From: Macrotrachela quadricornifera
Taxonomy: Eukaryota; Rotifera; Eurotatoria; Philodinida; Philodinidae
Reading direction: 5' to 3'
Assembly: GCA_022393335.1 (NCBI GenBank)
Contig: JAJEKB010021601.1
Span: 1,863,083-1,927,082, forward strand
Length of the DNA: 64,000 nt
The notes under the pieces were generated by a model that had not been told where the DNA came from, did no database searches, and was given only the letters and a program-made list of their open reading frames with translations. Numbering within the stretch: position 1 is the stretch's first letter; each line of letters begins with the position of its first letter. Positions 34,349-45,865 of this stretch are shown one piece after another. The position numbers and the translations under genes were made by a program.

Positions 34349-35174
34349 TGTTACAAAAAGAAATTCTTGTTAATTTTATATTGAAATCAGTTCTTGATGA
34401 ATATTATCGAGATTGTGAAAAATAACAATCATCAATCGCATGATCCATGCTGATACAGTGATATTATAGAAAAAGATTGTTTGCAATTTTGAAACTACAG
34501 ATGGACGCTTCGATCCTTTTTTTGATTCTGATTTCGGAAAAAAAAGAAGTTTTTTTTTTTAAATCCTAAAGTTCAAAGATCTATTTTCATTCAAAATAGA
34601 GAAAGAGAGGCATTCTGATAATTATTTTTTCAAATCAGATATGTTAATAGTATATTTTATATCAAAACAGAGATAGAAAAACATAATTGTCATTTAGTAT
34701 TCTATTGATTTTTAAAACACAAAATCAAAATAAAAATAGATATTTCAAGATAATGAAACTATTTTGTAGGAATTAATGTTTTAAATAAATATAAAAGTAA
34801 AAGTCAGATGATTGAGATAAATATAATTGAAAATCTGAATCATCTCGATGGTAGAAAAATGAAGATTAATCAATTCATGAAAAGTTCTATTCATCTTTTT
34901 CAATAGTAAACACATTCAATAATTGTTCATCTAACAAAATAAAATTTGAAATATATTAAAATAATTTTCATAATTTAATTGTGTTTTGAGTCAACTGTGT
35001 ATCTGTCTATACTTAGATCTTCATTGGGATAATATTTTTCATAGATTACGTTAGTGTTATATCAATTTTGAATTGTATCATATATAATAATAAAATGATT
35101 TCTCATATTAATTAAACATGATTATCACGAGACATGTTTATTTTACAAATGTATTTTTTCTTCTTTTTAAATAG
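34349..35174. other. intergenic, no gene recognised
   Basis: AT-rich 3' flank of the ART gene. No repeat boundaries or exons seen. Confidence 0.45.
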
Positions 35175-35612
35175 AACTAGAGTCATTTGAAAAATATTTC
35201 ATATAATCGAGCAAGATATGTGTTAAATGAACATTTTCGAGATGTTAAACTCTATCCAGGTGGTAAGTATTATAGATTAAGATTAATTATTTTATACATA
35301 GACGATATGATTATTATGTTTTAGGTGTTGAATCATGGGATTGGAAAAAAAGCTGATACACATCATCAACCTGGTATTCAACCAGCTGATCTCAATGAAT
35401 TATTTGAAAAAATTGTGAAATAATTATTTTATCACGTGGAATAGAAAATAGATTTATATACAACAAAAGAAACACATAATATGTTGAAACAACGTGGTTT
35501 GAAATTTGAAGAAAATTATTTTATTTTACAAACTGAAAAAGCTGTTCAATATTATAATAATTATGTTAAACAAAATAAACGTGTTTGTGCACTTATACAT
35601 TCAACATGTTAA
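35175..35612 (+). pseudogene. AAMDC / Mth938-domain protein, frameshifted, intron retained
   Basis: Exon 1 (after TTAAATAG, 35175-35262) reads FRDVKLYPGG. A 62-bp intron GTAAGT...TTTTAG (35263-35324) follows, then VESWDWKK, HHQPGIQPADLNELFEKIVK, ILSRGIENR, and ETHNMLKQRGLKFEENYFIL ending QNKRVCALIHSTC. These are the successive conserved blocks of AAMDC/Mth938 proteins (K.WPGG...WDW...HSPGVQPAD; RG; VLQTEQAV..YN; HSTC). The blocks lie in different frames, requiring indels near 35350 (A7 run), 35423 and 35447. The retained intron excludes a retrocopy. It is either a decayed duplicate or consensus errors in homopolymers. The N-terminal exon was not located. Confidence 0.75.
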
Positions 35613-36946
35613 TTTAATAAATATTCATTTAATTATTTTTATTTTAAATTGAGAAGAAGAAGTTTACTATATGATAATCGAGAACAAATTTAATGTTATT
35701 TCATTTTTCTTATTTATTTTTTCAAATAAAAAACTGTACGTTGTTTTATTTATTCTATTATTATGACAATATCATTCTATTCCAATGGGAAAAATCGTAG
35801 ACTTCATGATTTCACTTCTAAATATAGATTATAGTCATTGTAAACAATATTTCCAATGGCAAATGTACAAAGTAGAAGCAAAATGTACAGTACATCTACT
35901 GTTTTCCGTGTACATTCTGATATACACTTTGATCAGAAAAACAAAGTGTACACGATACATCTTGTTAAAAAATGTATCTTCTACATTAAAAAAAACTATC
36001 AGTGTTTGATTCTGAATATGCAGTAGATGACAAAAGTCTCCATTCCAGGTGGAAACTATCTGAACCAGGTTTATTTGCTTTGAAACTTGTATCAAAGCAA
36101 GAACTTGACGAGTTATGATGACGAGCAAGAGTCCGAATTTTGTCCTCGTACTAAAACAGATATATCAGGTCAATACCAAGAATTTTTTCTTATGGGATTA
36201 TCTCGATCTTGGAAAGAGATATAATGTTACTCGATTCATTCTTCGAAAGCCTGGATCTTGGTCTCCCTTCAGTAAAATTTTCAAAACAAATTGACATGGC
36301 TTAGTTAAGTATTGGTATATATTGTGCTTGCGCATAGAACTGTCATATTGCAACTCTACAATTATTTGATTCAAGTCTCGACCTAGGCTTAATCATTCGG
36401 TCTGAAAATAATATTCTAGATTGCATACGTATGTACTAACCTATACAAAATTTTTTAGAATTATATCCTATCAGAAAATGGAGATTCATATTATTCTATA
36501 CCTTTGGATCACCACTTCTAGGAAAGTCATTAGAGTACAATAAATCAGAGTGACTTTTCTGGCATAGACAAATCACTATCAGAACTAACTCGCTTGCACA
36601 AAAAAATTATCTTTAATTTGGCGAATCGAGAAGCACCAGTATTTCCTTGAAATATTACATAATTTCGTCAAAAATTGTACGAAAAAATCCTTGATCTTGA
36701 TCTAGTATCTCAGCTTCAGTAAGGAAGAAAGACTTAAACTCTTGTCTGCGATCATGATTCATTAAGTTCTTGCCTTAATACGAGTTTCGAAGCAAACAAC
36801 CCTTGTTTAGATAATTTTCGTCTAGTGTGGAAACTTTTGTGATCAACTGTAGATCTAGAATAAGAACAGTAGAACGTAAAAATATTTTTTATTTATATTC
36901 TTGGTATTACTTGATATTAGTTATGAACAAAAATAACATTTCATTT
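35613..36946. other. intergenic, no gene recognised
   Basis: A few short inverted motifs (TGTACAGTACAT, AAAGTGTACACG) at 35880-35960. Nothing else is supported. Confidence 0.4.
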
Positions 36947-37340
36947 AGTGGTGTAACCAGAAATAAATTACAGAGGGAGCAATGCCCCATCAAACGTTGT
37001 ACATATGAAACAAAAACTTTTTTCATAGATTTGGGAATGTTCAAAGTTGACCAAAATCCGTAAAATCTTACGAAATTCCCTTACAATCTATTTGGAGAGA
37101 AGAGTAGTGTCCAGGAAATTCACGAGTTCCTCAGAGCTTTTACTGGCGAAATCAGCCACACTGGCGACTATTATTAAAATTGAAAGGTTTCAAATACGAA
37201 AATCCCCTTTGCAAGAACTTTACAAAAAATATCACAGTTGGAGATGTGTAAACTCATTAACCCGTTCGCGGCGATAAAGACCCATCGTTGCGTCTCACTA
37301 TATTTTGAAGCTAACAGGTGACCCGGAATAAATGATCGCA

Positions 37341-37852
37341 CATGATATTTCATATTTTAATGTCTAAAAATGTTTTATTAGAAAAAAAAACACCACGTAC
37401 CATAAGATGCAGTGTAAAGAGCTCTATAATCACCATAGTAAAGCTTGTTTGAATTGTGTAATTTTTGTTTTTGAAAAAAAGCATAATTTTGTGCGATCAA
37501 TATTCGCAAGCTCCAAGCCTCTGGCCAGGAATTTTCGAAGCGGGGGGGGGGGGGGGCGGCACCATGGCAAAAAGCACTTTTCCCTGGTGCAAAAATTTTA
37601 CTGGCCGTATCCCCCCCAGGAAATTTTTGTCCCAAAGAGGGGGGACGAATCTCTCGACCCCCCTTCCCCCTTGGCTACGGCCCTGGCAACCTCAAAAATT
37701 AATCGCACAAAGTTCTACTCTTTTTTTGAAAACAAAAAGTACACTATTGAAAAAAGCTTTATTATGTAGATTGTAGAGCTTATCCCGCTGCATCGTTTGG
37801 TATACGCTGTTTTCTAATAAAACGTATTTAAACATTAAAATATGAGATATGA
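37341..37852. mobile_element. foldback element with GC-rich core
   Basis: Arms of about 150 bp (about 37341-37500 and 37695-37852) are inverted copies. Landmarks are ATATTTCATATTTTAATGTC left and AACATTAAAATATGAGATAT right, and ATAAGATGCAGTGTAAAGAG left versus CGCTGCATCGTTTGGTATAC right. The centre carries a G15 run (about 37542-37556) and CCCCCCTTCCCCCTTGGCTA. It is related to the 20138-21118 family. No gene is present. Confidence 0.6.
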
Positions 37853-38109
37853 AGTGCAGCGATCTATCCTGAGTCATACATTACTTTCTAAGAAAATCGA
37901 ATCGTCTCCAATGGGTTAATTGGAAATTTTGAATACACCTAAGATATCAGTTTTGCAAAGTTGATGAGATTACTGTCCGAATATTCATTAAAAATATCAA
38001 ACTTTCGAAAGTCTCAAACTTAATCGTTCTTGAAACTTCACCATTTTGACAGAATCAAAAATTTTAAACAGATTCCAGTTTTAGTCAGACAGACTCTCAG
38101 AAATCGATT

Positions 38110-38372
38110 GTGCACATCTGCAGTGTGACTCAAAGGTAACCTGGCATAAAGGATATCCTATGATAACAGGTAATAAATTGTTCATGATACTTTTCATACT
38201 TTTTGCTTGTGTAGAGATGTGAAACTTTAGGTGAATAAAGATCTTGATTAGATATGTATATGATAAAAACTCTAGCTTTCTACACAAACAAAAAGTATGA
38301 AAAGTATCATGGACAATTTATCATCTGTTATTATAGGATATCCTTTATACTGGGTTACTTTTGAGTTCTCTG
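38110..38372. repeat. inverted repeat pair (~90-bp arms)
   Basis: TAAAGGATATCCTATGATAA (38146) through ATACTTTTCATACTTTTTG is inverted as CAAAAAGTATGAAAAGTATC (38288) through TTATAGGATATCCTTTATAC (38330). The arms extend to AAGGTAACCTGG / TGGGTTACTTTT. The spacer is about 70 bp. Confidence 0.7.
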
Positions 38373-38770
38373 TATATTTTAAATGTTTTGCCGCCAAAGG
38401 CGACTACGCTTATAACAATTGTTTTAAAAAGATTTTATCTGCTGTGCGCGTAAAATTAGATGTTTTCGAAGGTCACAAACATACTATCTTACGGTGGATA
38501 AATAGAAAAGTCCGTCCTATTTCAATAAAAAGTTTACAAGGGGTCATTGCACCCACGTGCACCCTCGGTGGTTACGCAACTAGTGATAGGATAATTCAAA
38601 ATAGCGCTAAATGTCTTTATATTAGAATCATTGATTTATCATACGCTGCATTATAAAGAAGATGGAAGGAACCGTTGGTCTATGGGATAATCTTCTTGAT
38701 TATGCGACAGTTTTTGTGTTATTGTCAAAGTCACACACAATCAACTTAACATTGACTACACTAATAATTT

Positions 38771-38910
38771 GATCATATATAATAATCTTTCGAGCTAAAA
38801 AATTACTCTTTTTCGTAGTTTCCTCAAAAATGTTATATTTGGGTGTGTAGAGCGAACTTTACTCTATAAGACTTGCTATGTCATTATGTGTCCAAATTCT
38901 GCGTTCGAAA
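38771..38910. repeat. single arm of the 39324-39629 palindromic element
   Basis: AGCTAAAAAATTACTCTTTT through GTGTAGAGCGAACTTTACTC to CCAAATTCTGCGTT matches the right arm at about 39500-39620 in the same orientation. It is a solo, diverged copy. Confidence 0.55.
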
Positions 38911-39323
38911 AATATGATGATACATATTTCACATTTTTTAGTCCTTTTTTGGAGGTGCTTTCTACACCACTGTTGCTTCACGTCTGATCAATATTTATTT
39001 CTCATAGATCAAAAGAGACAAACAAAATATAGTTTTCGACGCATCTCTATACGTCCGACACAGCGATGGATATAAAAAAAAGCTATTATTTTCAAGGAAA
39101 AATTAAAATTGTTTCATATATTAACGAAATCACTGTTACTAGTACTATCTATTGAGCCATATTTTCCTATAATATTGTGGATCTTTTATTTCTTCATTAT
39201 AAAAATGTATAACAGATCTTTTATCATCATAATAGGTAAATCCACTGTGTTCTACACGATTAGAAGTGTGAAAATCGATTTGGAGAAAGTCTATGAAAAT
39301 ATCTCACGTGTATATCAACTTTC

Positions 39324-39629
39324 ATAAATCTCTAACGCAGAATTCCAGCACATAGTGACATAGCAGGTTTTGTAGAGTGAAGTTTGCTCTACACATTCAT
39401 ATGTAACACCTTTCGGGAGACTATCCAAAAAGGAATCATTTTAGCTTGAAAAGATTCTCATAAGTAATCAATTTATATAATTTGATTATGTATGCGATTC
39501 TTTTCAAGCTAAAATGATTTCCTTTTTGGTAGTCCTCCGAAAGGTGTTATACATGGATGTGTAGAGTAAACTTTGTTCTATCAAATCTGCTATGTCACTA
39601 TGCGCCGGAATTCTGCGTTAGAGATATAT
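39324..39629. mobile_element. palindromic MITE (~130-bp arms)
   Basis: TCTCTAACGCAGAATTCC at about 39329 is inverted as GGAATTCTGCGTTAGAGA ending at about 39624. The arms include TAGTGACATAGCAG / CTGCTATGTCACTA and AAATGATTTCCTTTTTGG. The loop is about 30 bp. It is non-coding. Confidence 0.7.
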
Positions 39630-40602
39630 GTTAGTGGACATATTCCCTATTTTATCTTTGTTTCTATAGTACTAAGCCAAATTTGCTACAATCTTGTGAA
39701 GCTCCGATCTCTTCAAAATAAGACTTTATAGCGAATCTTTTATCATGAGAGTAAGATAGTCGACTATGCTCTACAAGAATGTAAATGTTAAAACTAATTT
39801 GGAGAAAGTCGATGTAAACGTGTCACATTTCTGGCGAAATCATCCTTCTATATTTTCTTCTTTTTTATCATAACAATTGGCCAACTAATGAAGATTGTGT
39901 TGGATGCATCAGATTGATATCTAAAACAAAAGTCTGATTTATTCATTTACGAAAAGCTTCACTAATCATTATAAACATTAGTCATGATGATGAACAGAAA
40001 ATGGATAAAAACTTATGTGAATGTTCAGCGCAAGAACCAGTCATATGTATACAAATATATATTCAATGTCACTTGTACCACTGCTCAACTCCAAGCATTA
40101 ATAAACGTGAATTTAAACTGAATAGCATATTTTTTTATGTTGCCCAGTCATAATCCACTGCATTTGAGTTAGGAGATACAGAAATTGAACGATGATGTGT
40201 TTCCACACCTTCCAATCCTTTCCTTTATCATTGTTCTATATTCTATAGTGAATCAAAAGGCTAACTCGTATATTCATCACTGTTTAAATGAAATATAAGT
40301 TTGGTATATGAGTTACCTCTGTATAATTTTCAAGGTCGAAGCTCATTGAATCGAAAAATGTGATAAAAAAGCATCAGAATACCTAATTAACGAAAAAAAA
40401 CGACGTCAAATCAGGGTGGAGAAATGAATTGCTGCTGTCAACAGCAATAAAAAAAAGGACCTATTTTAAAATAACTCAAAAGAAGCGACATAAATAAGTA
40501 GGGCGGCTATTGCGTTATTAGTTACATACTAAGCGATAGAACGGCATTGTATTATGTGAGATGGGTCATACGATTTATAGAAAAAAACGGAAGTGGTCTG
40601 AC
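39630..40602. other. intergenic upstream of Cys-rich gene
   Basis: No exon or repeat identified. It ends at the TATA box of the next gene. Confidence 0.4.
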
Positions 40603-40612
40603 TATATAAATA
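40603..40612 (+). promoter_or_regulatory. TATA box of Cys-rich peptide gene
   Basis: TATATAAATA sits 79 bp before the ATG at 40691. With transcription starting about 30 bp downstream, the leader would include a pyrimidine-rich TTGCTTTCTTTTCAG (about 40671-40685), which may be a splice acceptor. Confidence 0.6.
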
Positions 40613-40690
40613 AACTCGATCTTCATAATGTTATATTGTTCACTTTTCACTCTTCTTACAACTTGCCGAATTGCTTTCTTTTCAGTAGTC

Positions 40691-40915
40691 ATGGCACGTC
40701 TTCAATTTATTATCTTTGTCGTCGCACTTGTTTTCTTCATAGTTGCGACCAACACAGTTAACGCTTCTTGTCATTCATGCTCTGATGGTGGTTGCTGTTG
40801 GGATGGTACGTATTGTTGCTATGATGAGCATCATCATGACTATTGCTGTTATTATGGCCGAAGTGGTGGTAACAACAGAACACACACAACGCCTGCTACT
40901 CCAGTTCCACGATAA
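40691..40915 (+). CDS. small secreted cysteine-rich peptide precursor
   Basis: The ATG at 40691 is preferred over the in-frame ATG at 40628 because it begins a textbook signal peptide: MARLQ followed by IIFVVALVFFIVA, with cleavage likely after NTVNA (about residue 24). The mature ~50-residue peptide has eight cysteines, all in its first half (SCHSCSDGGCCWDGTYCC, then YCCYYG), and a His/Tyr-rich spacer. The tail is Thr/Pro-rich (THTTPATPVPR) and could be O-glycosylated. Four disulfides are possible. I do not recognise the family; a secreted defence, adhesive or structural peptide are all plausible. A TATA box (40603) and AATAAA (41019-41024) frame the gene well. Confidence 0.75.
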   Translation: MARLQFIIFVVALVFFIVATNTVNASCHSCSDGGCCWDGTYCCYDEHHHDYCCYYGRSGGNNRTHTTPATPVPR

Positions 40916-41039
40916 ATACCAAAAGCCCATGAAAGAAATCATTAAACTTTCATTGATGTACCTACATTTTATTTTCATTTTAATCAAGCATGTACTCTTT
41001 TCATTTTAAATGCTTTTCAATAAAAATAAACTTCTTCAA

Positions 41040-43040
41040 CTCTTTTCCTAGACGTGTTCATTGATAGACTAATTCATGAAAGTTCAATTGTTTCACTTTT
41101 TCAAAGATTATGTTCTATTTTATTAACAACTTTTGAAAGCATTCCAAAGTTATGAGTAGAGACATGCAGAAGATCAAGCCAGAATACAATGCAATAGGCA
41201 TTTAGTTTTCTATAGAAGGATGTTTAATATTTACTTTCTCTTTCGAGTGTAAATAGAAGACAAATAGTATGCTTTGGTGATACTAAAATGCAAGGGCATT
41301 ATTAGCTAATCTCACGATCTAGTGCTCGAACCATTCAGATATTGAAGCACAATGTACACACATATTCGATTCTGAATAACTTTCAACTATCGAAAGAGAA
41401 CGAAAGAAGAAAAAAACATTCTTCTCTAGAATCAACAAATATTCCTTTCTTCTTCTCACATATATATTATAGGTGTGTAGTCTACGGGTCTCGAATCGCG
41501 AACCGGGCAAGGATTTTCAAGATCTGTACGGATTCGAGCGAGTATAATTAATGTCGACACATGGATAACTGGAGGCGAATAAAGCAATGAAATGAAACGT
41601 ACGAGGGTCGAATGGGGTGTGAAATGTTTTTTTGACACCATTTTGGATTGTGAAAAACTATTAGGAAATTTTATTCTCTTATGCATCTGAGAACGAACGC
41701 ATATTTATGACTAGTCTTTAATTTTTGACTTAAAGAAAACGATTTAGCACGTGATTTCTTTATTCTATATGATTTTTCATACTGGATGCTGGTCAATACG
41801 TGAGAAAGTAATTATACATAATTTGATCCTTAGAATTCATATTTGATATAGTTCTCTTTTTAATCAATATCCTTCATTCAAAATGATGAATTATTATTAA
41901 ATGAACTCTCAGATGTAACGATCTCACCCTCAACTACTCATTAGTATTCAACTACTAGCAGTTACTTCTTTAAAGTTCAGTTGATGGTGTGAACTACGTA
42001 GAATACATAGGCTATTTGACCTTCGCAAAAAGGAAAAAACTGGAGAAAATACACATATATAAAATCATAGAATAAATGTTATAAAACTATTTTCACGATA
42101 AATTCTATCTTTCATTGTTCTAGTAAAAAATAAAAGTCATTGCTATCATATCACTGGAAACCTTGCAGTATATATTTCTTGTAACCCTATTGATGGACTT
42201 AACAAACAATCAACTAAACTATATAAATCATACAAGTGTCAAAAAGATCCATCACGATTGTCATATTTCTTTGTGATTAACTCAACTCATTAATATTATT
42301 TTTTAAACGTTTATTCTAAATATTATTTCTACAATTAAGTATTTTTTTCTGAACTCAAAAATCGAACGATTTTTCTGTTGATCAAACTTTATGTGCTATG
42401 TAGAGTAGACGAATAAAACCAAATTTCGTGATAAATAAAACTTTTAAGAGTTCCACAAGTTCGAAACAAAATTCATGACAGAATGGACGAGTGAGAGTAT
42501 CGCGTCAGGACAGCTACTGTCACGAGACACCGGCGAAGCTGCTTAAAAAGATCTAGTCTCAGGACGGTGTTCTAGAGGCATGAAATCTCGTTGTCCTGCA
42601 CATCTCTAACATGTATACCATATACGCAATCTCAATAGAGGCATGAATCATCACCATTATCATTTGATTCAATTATTGCTTCATTATATCCAAGTGCATC
42701 GTGCAATTCGTATTGATGTAAAAAAGAACCTTCAATGGTTAAAAGTCATTGAGAATCCTATGTGTGTATATATTCTACTTCGACAGCTCAATAAATTAGC
42801 GCTGATTTGAATAGTTAGCACTATCCTTGAGTTTGATTCCAGGTAAAATATCTTATTTCTCTTCTCGTTACTCTCGAAAAAAAAGGAAGTACAAAACATT
42901 CTTCTACAGAATGCAAAAAAGCACTTATTTGTTTTTATTATACATATATATATATATATTTTAGGCGTTTAGTATTATATTTGATTAGTACGAATATAAA
43001 GTCGCAAAAAATTTACATAATTTATTTCTTTTTATATACT
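41040..43040. other. intergenic, one weak ORF
   Basis: A 55-codon plus-strand frame at 42643-42810 (MNHHHYHLIQLLLHYIQVH...) is open and helical but has no recognisable family. Otherwise AT-rich sequence with a short (TA)n tract near 42943-42958. Confidence 0.35.
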
Positions 43041-43250
43041 TTAATGTAACGCTGAAGGGCTCTGTTTTTTAAAAGCAAAGAAAATATGTTGATATTGGGA
43101 CTCCACCGACAAACTATCATCGAATTGACCTTGAGCAATGAGTCCGATTTGACAATTTTCACCCAGTTCTGTGTCTAATGGGTTTATAAATTTTTGTGAA
43201 GATGCTAAACTGAATTTATACTCTTTTGGACATATTGTTTTATTATTTTC
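43041..43250 (-). pseudogene. orphan terminal exon of unknown gene
   Basis: The minus strand is open for 69 codons ending in TAA (43041-43043), with protein-like sequence: NPLDTELGENCQIGLIAQG, then QFDDSLSVESQYQHIFFAF and KKQSPSALH. A splice-acceptor-like AAATTCAG lies at about 43210-43217, so the exon may start there. A TGA lies just upstream of 43250 in the same frame and no ATG is available. No partner exon was found in the AT-rich flank, so it is either a gene remnant or the last exon of a gene with distant or unrecognised exons. The product is unknown. Confidence 0.4.
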
Positions 43251-45205
43251 CGAACAATTTCATAAACGTTTTTCCTTTCTTTTTTGGTCAAAACAAAACT
43301 GTAGATTCTTTAATTGAAATAAGTTTTTTCAAATACATTCGCGTGCCTTACATTTTCCACAGTTCATTCAGATTCCCGTAGAAAAGACTAGCAAAACTTA
43401 TGACTTTATGAGATCATTTAAATTCCAATGTTAACTTAATCTTACAATGACATACTCATATACTTTGTGTAATTTTGTCTGACACATATATGTATATACA
43501 TATCCATAAAAGAGACATAATGTATCACTTATTATTATATTTACTCGAAACGTCAGTTACTAGATCGTGGAAAAATAAAGATCAGTTTCTTGCTGAAAGA
43601 TTTCATTATCATCACATAAACTATAGTTGAATTATTTGGTTATGTGTTTTGAAAATAATTGTGATCTACATCTTGAATTTTGATGATACACAATATATTA
43701 AATTCACAGATTATGTATATATATGCATCAAATTCTGATAAATCGATAACTGCAAAATTTAAATCTAAAACTAGTCAATATACAACAACATCACATGATG
43801 CATGATGTGAAATCATCTGATCGGCCATGCTGAGTCAACTAGTGATATTTGTTTTTTGTTACAAAGTGATCTGATGTGTTTATAGGATATTTTTTACAGC
43901 ATAGCCTTGTTCAGTCCTATACTGAGAAAATCTCAGGTGTGAAAGAATTCGCTATAGACATGTCAGAGCTATTTAAAATGGAAAAAATATCTTAAACTGT
44001 CTCGGCATGGCGAATTAGTCCCTTCTGGAGATATTTTGAAGTGATAAGTGATTAGATATTCTAAAAAGGAAGTTAATGAAAAATTCCTACATCTCTTGAA
44101 TGGAATTATGTAGAAATCCAAATGAAGAAATCCAACAGTGAATCCGATTAACCGACAAGTCAAAACAGAATTCGGATTGCGGATTCTCTAATGAATTTCT
44201 AGTGTTGGAAACCAGCAAACATCCGACCAAATCCAACTGTCAGATTCGATAAGAATTTCATCAGCTAGATTCCAAAGAGATTCCTGTCGAGTTCTCTCGG
44301 ATTTTGATCGATTTCCGCAAGATTCGATGAGATTCCAATACTAGAGATCTGATAGTGGATCCACAATCATGATTTTGCCGGAGTCCGATAGAATCCATTG
44401 TCGGACTATTCATCACTGGAAGGTTAACCTTGCTTAGATCGATAGAAAACAATATTTGATATGGTATGGCATGATGATACTGTCTTTTAATCTGGATAGA
44501 TAAGAACCTGTAAATGCATTGAACTTAATTTTTTCCAAATTTTCATCGATTCAGTTTTCTCCTACAACTCATCCAAATCACATAGTTTTTTTGGCATGAT
44601 TACTTAGATGTTGATCTTGAAGAATCTATACCTAATATCTTTCTATGATACAAGATGATAAAGATAGGGAAAAGAACAAAAATCGGCCGAAACTTATAAA
44701 AAATTCTGTATATATAGACAAATCTTCAGACCTAAATTTTGTAATTTGGTTTTGCGATAAATATCTTGAAATCGGTCGAAAAGTCAGTAAAAACGGTTGT
44801 AATTTATAAAGACAAAGCTATCGACCTAAGTCCTCTTAACCTTTTTATCTACTTCAGGTTTCACATAGAATGATGTGTAAACAAACCGAATCAGAATGAA
44901 ACACTTAGAAATATTTCCTCGTTAGATTTACATATTATTTCATCGAAACAATTTTTAAAATTTTAAAACAAAATCGTAAATTTGATTGAAATTCTTCAAA
45001 AGAAACAAATATTTTTTTGAACTCAGTTGTAAATCATTGTCGTAATTTCAAATGGATGTGATGCTTGTTTTTCTTGACTTTAACATTTTCAATACGAAAA
45101 CAAACACCAGGTGTGATTAACTCTTCTTCTTCCTTTTGATACTTTGACAAATGACTAAGATCAGCGATAAAAGCCCATTTGACTTCCATAATAAATAAAG
45201 TACAC
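43251..45205. other. intergenic, no gene recognised
   Basis: The segment 44150-44410 is enriched in GATTC/GAATC words (for example AAGATTCGATGAGATTCC), probably a worn short repeat. Nothing coding is supported. Confidence 0.4.
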
Positions 45206-45371
45206 GATACGTTCAAAAAGTTTCTGGACTGGTTTTACTAAAAATCAACAAAATACGTTCCGATTATTCATATATCTGCTCTTTCTCGAAGTATCGTTCT
45301 TCTACTGACACACACCTTTGGCAACGTTCTGGAAGGTTTTGTGTAGCTGCTGTGAAGTCATATTTAGGTAC
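45206..45371 (-). pseudogene. mariner transposase 3' end and terminal repeat
   Basis: The minus strand reads TAATQNLPERCQRCVSVE and ERYFEKEQIYE before TAA at 45264-45266, the usual C-terminus of a mariner transposase. About 30 bp later, CCAGAAACTTTTTGAACGTA (minus) is the terminal repeat, ending near 45206. All catalytic residues are missing. The relic is cut off near 45371. Confidence 0.7.
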
Positions 45372-45569
45372 AGTGTTCAATCACTAATGATTAGGTCTCC
45401 AATAGCTTGATTTTAAATACGTAACGGTTCGCTTGAGAGTGTGGGGTGAGCTTCGAAAAAGTTTAATCAAAAGAGAAAGCATGTAAAAGGAAGTCTTCTT
45501 TCAAAGGATGATTTTATTTTATTTCGTTATCGATGAATCTCTGTGCGTTTGATGTTTAAAACATCCTTG

Positions 45570-45625
45570 AATAGTTGAAACGTTGAATACTTGAATTCAA
45601 CTTTAAAGTTTGACACTACTACACT
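45570..45625. repeat. TTGAATAC dispersed repeat
   Basis: ATAGTTGAAACGTTGAATAC, TTGAATTCAACTTTAAAGTT and TGACACTACT match 21150-21195. Confidence 0.6.
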
Positions 45626-45865
45626 GATTTGTAGGTTATTATTACTCTCTTTTCCATATCATTTTATTATAAGCTATGCACACCATGTACAAAAAAATGT
45701 AAAAAAAAACAAAAAAAAAGTTTTTGCGGGTGTTGAAAGAAAATCTAAAAAGAGTAAAATGGAAGGATATAGATTACTAAAATATCCAAATGTGTCCAAT
45801 AAGTATAGTTTTTCAGAATACAATGAGAAGAAAGATATCATATATTCCATTGTTTTGGCGATATT

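Larger units (their letters stand above)
36947..38582. mobile_element. possible hAT-like composite element
   Basis: The left end AGTGGTGTAACCAG with GAGGGAGCAATGCCCC is related, in inverted orientation, to the right end GGGGTCATTGCACCC...GGTGGTTACGCAACT at about 38540-38582. Similar sequence occurs at 18036-18100. No target duplication is clear, and the interior contains other elements, so two independent fragments are an equal possibility. Confidence 0.3.

Noticed and set aside
37407..37776. Glycine-run open frames of 103-120 codons
   Set aside because: Produced by the G15 tract within a palindromic element.
38297..38656. 119-codon open frame
   Set aside because: Begins in an inverted repeat arm and ends after a hAT-like terminus; no domain.
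41465..41520. tRNA-like B-box pattern on the minus strand (CGGTTCGCGATTCGAGACC)
   Set aside because: No matching A box, acceptor stem or anticodon arm can be folded around it.
42643..42810. 55-codon plus-strand frame
   Set aside because: Open and helical, but short and without signals or homologue I can name.
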